A program made the position numbers and the translations under genes. Below the pieces are notes generated by a model, which did not search any database, was not told the origin of the DNA, and saw only the letters and a list, made by a program, of their open reading frames with translations. A stretch of 64,000 nucleotides of DNA, taken from Symsagittifera roscoffensis. Lineage: Eukaryota > Xenacoelomorpha > Acoela > Convolutidae. Below are positions 58,396 to 64,000 of the stretch, piece after piece. How positions within the stretch are numbered: position 1 is the first letter of the stretch; each line of letters begins with the position of its first letter. The stretch spans positions 432,001 to 496,000 of the forward strand of contig NC_087068.1 of assembly GCF_963678635.1 (NCBI RefSeq). The letters are read 5' to 3'.

Positions 58396-59280
58396 GTCTA
58401 AACTTCGACCAATCAGAATGCAGCAAAAATAAAATTCTCAATGGACAGTTCTAGTGTTAATTTATTATTTTTGTTTATAGGAGTGGAGTTTCTCTAGAAG
58501 AGAACATACGGGGGAGAAGAAGATTGTTAGGTTGATTCGAATATTTCACCTGTTTGTTTTTTGTAAAGCTGCAGGTGTTTGAAAATATCAATTGAAGATG
58601 ATTTACGTGAGCTAAATTTTGTGCTATCAACGCTTAAGCCGCAATTTCATACCGTTTTGAACGGTTACATGATTAAATTGCGCAAGCTGTTTGATCATTT
58701 CATTGCGTGAATAGACAAAAACTTACACTTCGTCCGTATGTACAGGGAAGATTTGTGGGTAAAAAAACCCAAAACCCATTTTCCTTTGAATTTTGTCTAT
58801 CTATTTAGTTTTTAATTTTCATTTATAGGCTTTAGGGCGACGTCTGAAGATGGGGGACTGTGTACTGCAATGAAATTTCTAGTTTTGCATTGTTATCGAC
58901 AACGCGTTCTTTGTTCAAAACTTCTAATTTCAAAAAACTATCACTGAAAAATTTTAGATGCAATTTCTAGCATCGACAAAATCAAAGTGTACCAGAAGTA
59001 AACAACAAAAAGAATTTTTGAAAACTGCTTAGTAAAAAATTATAACACACTTTTTCGTTTTATTTCGAGCATTATACCACAGTACCAATGGAACATCGAT
59101 TGGTACAAAAGTAAAATAGCTTAGCAGAAAGCAATTCTCATTGATCAAACAAAAGATCATATTTTATTTTAAAACGGGCGATGAACCTACCAGCACCAGC
59201 GTTCTTTAAGCAATAGGCAACCTTGTTCTCAACTTATATTCATATGTATTAAACTTTTAAAAAACCAATTATAAATGCTT
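58396..59280 (+). repeat. Dispersed repeat, member 1
   Basis: Matches 60452-61090 in segments: ACCAATCAGAA.GCAGC, CAATGGACAGTTCTAGTGTT, ACTTCGTCCGT.TGTACAGGG, and AGCATTATACCACAG / CATCGATTGG. It has about 220 bp (58505-58725) not present in member 2. No coding content. The family is unrecognised. Confidence 0.75.
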
Positions 59281-60451
59281 GAAAATGGTGTTTTGACAAA
59301 AAGGCAAATCTGAGATTTGCACCACTTGCGATACAAAACAAGAAACTAGGTAAGTCAGAAAAATCGAAAAAACATCAAAAATATCGAAAAAACTATATAA
59401 TAAAAGAGGCTAGTTTTCAAAAAGAAAACATGCAATGACAATGAAAGGTGAAATACGCATCGGAAGAAAAATTTCTAATCAGGCCGAAAAAAACTTTGGC
59501 AGAAACCCTTTCATCCGAGAGAAAAATCAACAAAACTTAGTAAATAATTCCCCCTCCCATCAAAACACAAACAAGCACACACAAAAATGCAATATGTTTT
59601 TTTCGCTCTCCGAAAGACGCAATATGGCCATTGAAGCGATATAATGTAGGCCAAAACCCATCAAAAAGCCGAATAAATGCGGTCATGAAAAAAATGAGTT
59701 AGAACATCCATTAAAATTTTCAGCATTTTGTGCAACCCGGAGGTGAGCATAAAAATTTTGAATTTTTTTAACGATTCCAAATAAGGTCCAAGGCCGATAA
59801 AAAATAGTCGCTAGGCCGCTTAAAAAAACTTTTAAGCGAAAAAAAAAAGAAACATAAAAAGTCAACACTAGTAAAATTACAAACATCAAAGGAAAATCAG
59901 AACACTAAAAGCTACCATAAAATTTAAAAAACTAAAAAAAAACAATTGTACAAAGTAACAACTAAGCCTACAAAACATAAGCAGACAAATAATGAGCCGA
60001 CAATTTTTTTGTGAAACGGAAAATTTTCCGTTTGAAAAAACGAAAGATCCGTTTAGATTTAAACGCAGGACCTTTGCCGTTCCAGGCGTATTCGTTAACT
60101 CGTGGTCAATTGTCAAAACTGAACCTAAATTTACCATGTCTAAATTTGACCTGTGTCCAAAATTATTGACGGTAAATAAGTCTTGTACCAAAGCTATTAA
60201 ACTTTTGTTTTACTTACAGTCAATGACAATTGTTCCTACAAATGGGAAAACAAGGGACGGAATAATTGCACTCGGATTTTTTTCTTCCTTTTTCTTCAGA
60301 CAACATCTGTGTCTTTTAACAGCAACTTTTGACCAAGATTTTTGCAATCATCTGAGAATTATTGATGTCTTGGTATCAAAACAAAAGAGATTTTGGATCT
60401 ATTGAGCAAATTCTTCCTATAAAAAAATACAGGCAATTTGTTAGGAAGATA
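59281..60451. other. Intergenic, no gene supported
   Basis: A/T-rich. An open frame of 137 codons at 59992-60405 (+) has no recognisable motif, and its composition is like its surroundings. A GGAAAATTTTCC palindrome lies at about 60018. Confidence 0.4.
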
Positions 60452-61090
60452 AGTCGAAATTTCGGCCAATCAGAAAGCAGCGACAATAGAATTCTCAATG
60501 GACAGTTCTAGTGTTAATTTATTATTTTTGTTTATAGGAGTGGAGTTTCTCTAGAAGATAACTTCGTCCGTGTGTACAGGGAAGATTTTTGGGAAATCCA
60601 CTTTCGTTCAAAACTTAACAATATTTTTAGTTTATCAACTTTCACTTATGGGTTTTAATGCGATGCTGTGTCCTTAAGGGTTGTGTCCTGATATGGTGCT
60701 CCAATTTAGTTTTGTCAACGACCGCGCATTCTTTATTCAAAACCTACCAAGTTTCGGTAAAAATTTTCAGAATCAATTTCCAGCATCAGCAAAATCAGAA
60801 GTCAATGAAAGGAAACAGCGAAAAAGACTTTTGAAAACTGACGAGTAGTCAAAAAATTGAAAACATTTTTTTTGTTTTATTGCAAGCATGATAACACAGG
60901 ATTTATGAAACATCGATTGGCAGAAAATCAGAACAGTTTAGCAGAAGTCAATTCTCATTGATCAAGCAAAACAAATAGCACATTAGGAAATTTTAAAACT
61001 GGTAATAACCCTACCCGCACCAGCATTCCTTAAACTAAAGGATATTGTCAATTTATTTTCAATTACAAAAGACTTTAAAATAACCGATTT
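60452..61090 (+). repeat. Dispersed repeat, member 2
   Basis: Second copy of the 58396-59280 unit, lacking the 220-bp middle segment. In member 2 CTCTAGAAGATAACTTCGTC joins the two flanks directly. Either the segment inserted in member 1 or was deleted here. Confidence 0.75.
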
Positions 61091-62980
61091 CAAATTATTT
61101 ACCATGGATTAAAATCCTACTATTTTCGAAGCAACGAACCTAATTTTACTCACTTTTAAGGGATCATAACTTTTTTTCGAAAATTATTCAGACATTTGCA
61201 AAAAAAAATTCAGTTTCAGCTCATTTTCTTTTGTAAAACAGTAGTTGAGAATTCAAATAGAAATTCAATGTTTAAAAAAATGGGATTTTTTTTCTACTTT
61301 CTATAACACATCTTATTACTTTCATAAGTTTTGAGGCTTTTCACTTACCTTTTCCAACATGTGCTCCCCTCCTCTAATATGAATGTTGTACATCTGTAGT
61401 TATAAGAGATTTTTATTCACATTTTGCGACGTTTTCCTGAGGCAAAACAAAAAAAAATCAGCAAGACCTATATAAGAGTCTTCACTGCGTTCATTACTCT
61501 TGAACACAGTGGAGTATGATGGATTATCTCTGATTGTGTCTCAAAGCGTAGTTATAACTGATAACAACAGCAAAAGTTCTGGGAACAAAAAAAAACAATT
61601 AATACACAAAGGTAAATCGGATCTTTGCATAAATTCAATACAACGAAAGCCTAGCATTGCAAGTTACAAAAAAAAAACTAAACAGAAATAACTAAGTCGA
61701 AAAAACTTCTTTGAAATAACTTGTTTGAGAAACACGCTGCCATAAAAAGCGCTCGATGTTTCAAAATTTTGCTTTTCCTAAGTTCATAACAGTTTAACTA
61801 CAGAACTTAGGACGAAGCTGCTGCTATAGGGAAAAATCCTACGTAAAAATTTCCAATGAACCCCTAGCCATAGAAATTTCTCATAACCTGATTTTTCGAA
61901 TGAACTCTAAATATCAGATTCGGCGGGGTATTTTTCGAGAAGTGAAAAAGTTTACAATTAAGGTAAAAGTTCTGAAATTGGACTTTTCCGAAACACATAG
62001 CACTTTTCTACTCACATAAAAATAATTATTTGCCGCTTCTGTGAGAAAAATATTTTTGTAACCTATTGTTTCAGTCGAGCCCTTTATCTTAGATTTGGTA
62101 GGGTAGTTTTTAAGAAAAGTCAAAAAGTTTCCAAAAAAGTTCACTAAAATAAACAAATTAGACTTTCCCAAAAGCTTTAACACTTTACGAAAAAAATTAT
62201 AGCGGCTTACGCAACATAGAAAACCTCAAACATATTCCGATTGAACTAATAATATTGATATTGGCAGGATAGTTTTTGCAAAAAGTTTCCAAAAAACCGT
62301 CAAACAATTTGCCTGTTTGGAAACTCCATGATTTTTTAAAACAAAACTTCGGGCTTAGTCGCTTTTATAGGGAGGTTTTCTTCGACCCGTTCTTTCGATT
62401 GAACCCAAAATTTCATATTTGGGGGGGGGGGGGAATTTTCGAGAAATTAGAAAAATCTCAAAAACATTGGTTAAAATTTACCCCCATAGATTTTTTGAAT
62501 GCTTCTGAAAAAAACGCAAAAATAAAAATAGAAGAATAGAATAGGCAGGCACACACGTGAGAGGGCTGTCTTTCTATTGGTATTGCTTTTTTTGAAAATC
62601 AGTAAAACCGTTTTTTTATACATTTCCTAAATCCCTTACAATTTCATAATACTTGTTTTATCAGACAGGATTTTAAACGCGCTTGACTTTGTGAATCAGA
62701 ATCAGTTGATTCAGAATGAAAGTCTCTTGGAAACAATTTTCAGGAAACTTTTTTCCGACGCAATTCAAAATTTATGAATCTTCTCAGGTTTCTTTTCCAA
62801 CAAAATCGGACAAAGTGAAAAAATAAGCACAAAACTAAATTGCTTTGCACAACCATGTCATTTGAATAGGCATTGGATTAATTTCATTTTCCCTGTGGCA
62901 GCTTGCACTTGAAGTAAAGCTATAAAAAAATTTATCAACCTAGTCAACTAGCTAATAAAAAATACTAGCGTGCAACGCAC
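61091..62980. other. Intergenic, no gene seen
   Basis: AT-rich, with long A and T runs and a G13 run at 62421-62433. Scattered phrases such as AAAGTTTCCAAAAAA..GTC recur (62130 and 62285 regions), suggesting decayed repeats. Confidence 0.45.
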
Positions 62981-63004
62981 CTCCAGTGCTTCGAACGTTT
63001 AACA

Positions 63005-64000
63005 ACTCATAAAAAACCGCAAAAATTGGAAAAAGTCTGCATCCTTAGAGTGTACTCTGACGGCACCGAATTACAGGGTGCATAATTACAAATTTTGCGC
63101 ATAATTACAAAGTTTTTAATCAAGTTTTTTTAATACAAACTTGAAAAAAAACAACATTTTGTGAAAATTCTTTGGAAAAATTTAAAATGAACCAAGAAAT
63201 GTCACATCTCGGAAAATAAATGCAATTGAGCAGTCGCATTTGGACGCAAGGTTTGCAACTCCTGAGAGTACTCTTACAGTACCCAACTACAACAATGGGA
63301 AATTCAAAGTTTTCTAAAAGATATTTTTTTGTGAAAACCAGATAAAACGTCACATCTCGAAAACTACCAAGATTTGAGCAGTCTTATTTGGAAACAATAT
63401 TCGCAATCCTTGACAGTAATCTGACAGCGCTTAACTACAGGGTTGGGAATTTCAATTTCGCGAACTATGTTGTAATTTGAGTTTTCTGAAAAAATCACAA
63501 AAATCGTCGTATCTCGTAAACTAAAAAGATTTGGGCATTCTTAATTAAATACAAAAATCGCAACCCTTGAGATTAATCTGACGGCTTCCAACTACAGGTT
63601 AAATTTCAATTTAAGTTTTCTGAAAATTTTTGAAAAAATCACAAAAAACGTCATATCTGGAAGACCAACAAGATTTGAGCACCCATATTTGGAGGAACGA
63701 TTCACAACCCCTGAATATCTGAGAATACTGTGACAGCCCCCACTTCAGACCTGGGAACTTCAATTTTTTTTTTTTAAAATCAGTTTTCTGAAAATTTTTT
63801 TGAAAAAATCACAAAAAACGTCATTTTGAAAAACCTCGTATCTCGGAAACTTGAAGGAAAATTAAAAGGAAAATCTAAATGGAAACTAAAAGTAAAATCT
63901 GGAAAATTGTCGTATCTCGGAAACTAAAAGGACTTGGTTATTCATATAGGGAGAGCAGCATCGCAGAAGCTGGGAAAACCATGAGAGCATCCCACTGTTG
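63005..64000. repeat. Satellite-like tandem array, about 150-bp units, continuing past window end
   Basis: At least six diverged units. Each holds CGTC(A/G)(C/T)ATCTCGGAAAAC-like text, then GATTTGAGCA, a TATTTGGA stretch, GCAACCCCTGAGAG, TCTGACAGC..CCAACTACAG and TTTCTGAAAATTTTT. The ATCTCGG marks fall at about 63205, 63352, 63510, 63653, 63839 and 63911. Spacing is mostly 143-157, with irregular units at the end. Confidence 0.8.

Noticed and set aside
59992-60405. A 137-codon open frame downstream of the transporter
   Set aside because: No motif, composition like the surrounding A/T-rich sequence, no splice or context support.
63005-64000. CRISPR-like array
   Set aside because: Units are about 150 bp, diverged, without short identical repeats and unique spacers, in an animal genome; it is a satellite.

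Overview
The window is animal nuclear DNA. It is AT-rich, has long introns with GT..AG splice sites, and is crowded with transposable elements of several classes. The organism cannot be named from the sequence; an invertebrate or non-vertebrate chordate is my guess. A run of 200 N at 43812-44011 is an assembly gap.

Host gene. One host gene crosses most of the window on the + strand. It is the 3' part of a full-length ABCC-type ABC transporter (MRP/CFTR superfamily). Twelve exons can be placed between about 5247 and 57240, and their phases join into 1130 uninterrupted codons ending in TAA. In order they encode the second half of NBD1, a linker of roughly 380 residues with five dibasic protein-kinase-A-like sites and a 14-Asn run, the second membrane domain, and NBD2 split over two exons. 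The first membrane domain and NBD1 Walker A lie upstream of the window. The linker recalls the CFTR R domain, but orthology to CFTR cannot be shown here.

Giant retroelement. The intron between 12927 and 36951 holds an 18.9-kb LTR retrotransposon in antisense orientation (17401-36310). Its 410-bp LTRs are 99.3% identical (407/410) and it is flanked by a 4-bp target duplication, so it is young. It is an env-bearing Ty3/Gypsy element of retrovirus-like complexity. On the minus strand it carries: a basic 155-aa ORF; Gag in two overlapping frames with a CCHC knuckle; an aspartic protease; RT, RNase H and integrase, with one in-frame stop before the integrase C-terminal domain; two tiny hydrophobic ORFs; a 380-codon ORF with no ATG; a 797-aa glycoprotein; and a 602-aa protein I do not recognise. 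This is the most interesting object in the window.

Other elements. A worn Ty3/Gypsy copy fills 1-4800. A Mutator-like transposase relic lies at 7815-9063 and another gypsy scrap at 13985-14500. Nested families of terminal-inverted-repeat and AT-rich repeats cover 38080-41800. A LINE relic lies around the gap (43330-45010). A second Ty3/Gypsy element with 215-bp LTRs (49068-55029) sits in sense orientation in the last intron; it is recent (97.7% LTR identity) but dead, with lost RT and RNase H residues. Downstream of the gene (57241-64000) are a possible Copia scrap, a duplicated 0.6-0.9-kb repeat, and a satellite of about 150-bp units running into the window end.

The host gene and the elements have no evident shared function. 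The elements account for most of the intron length.
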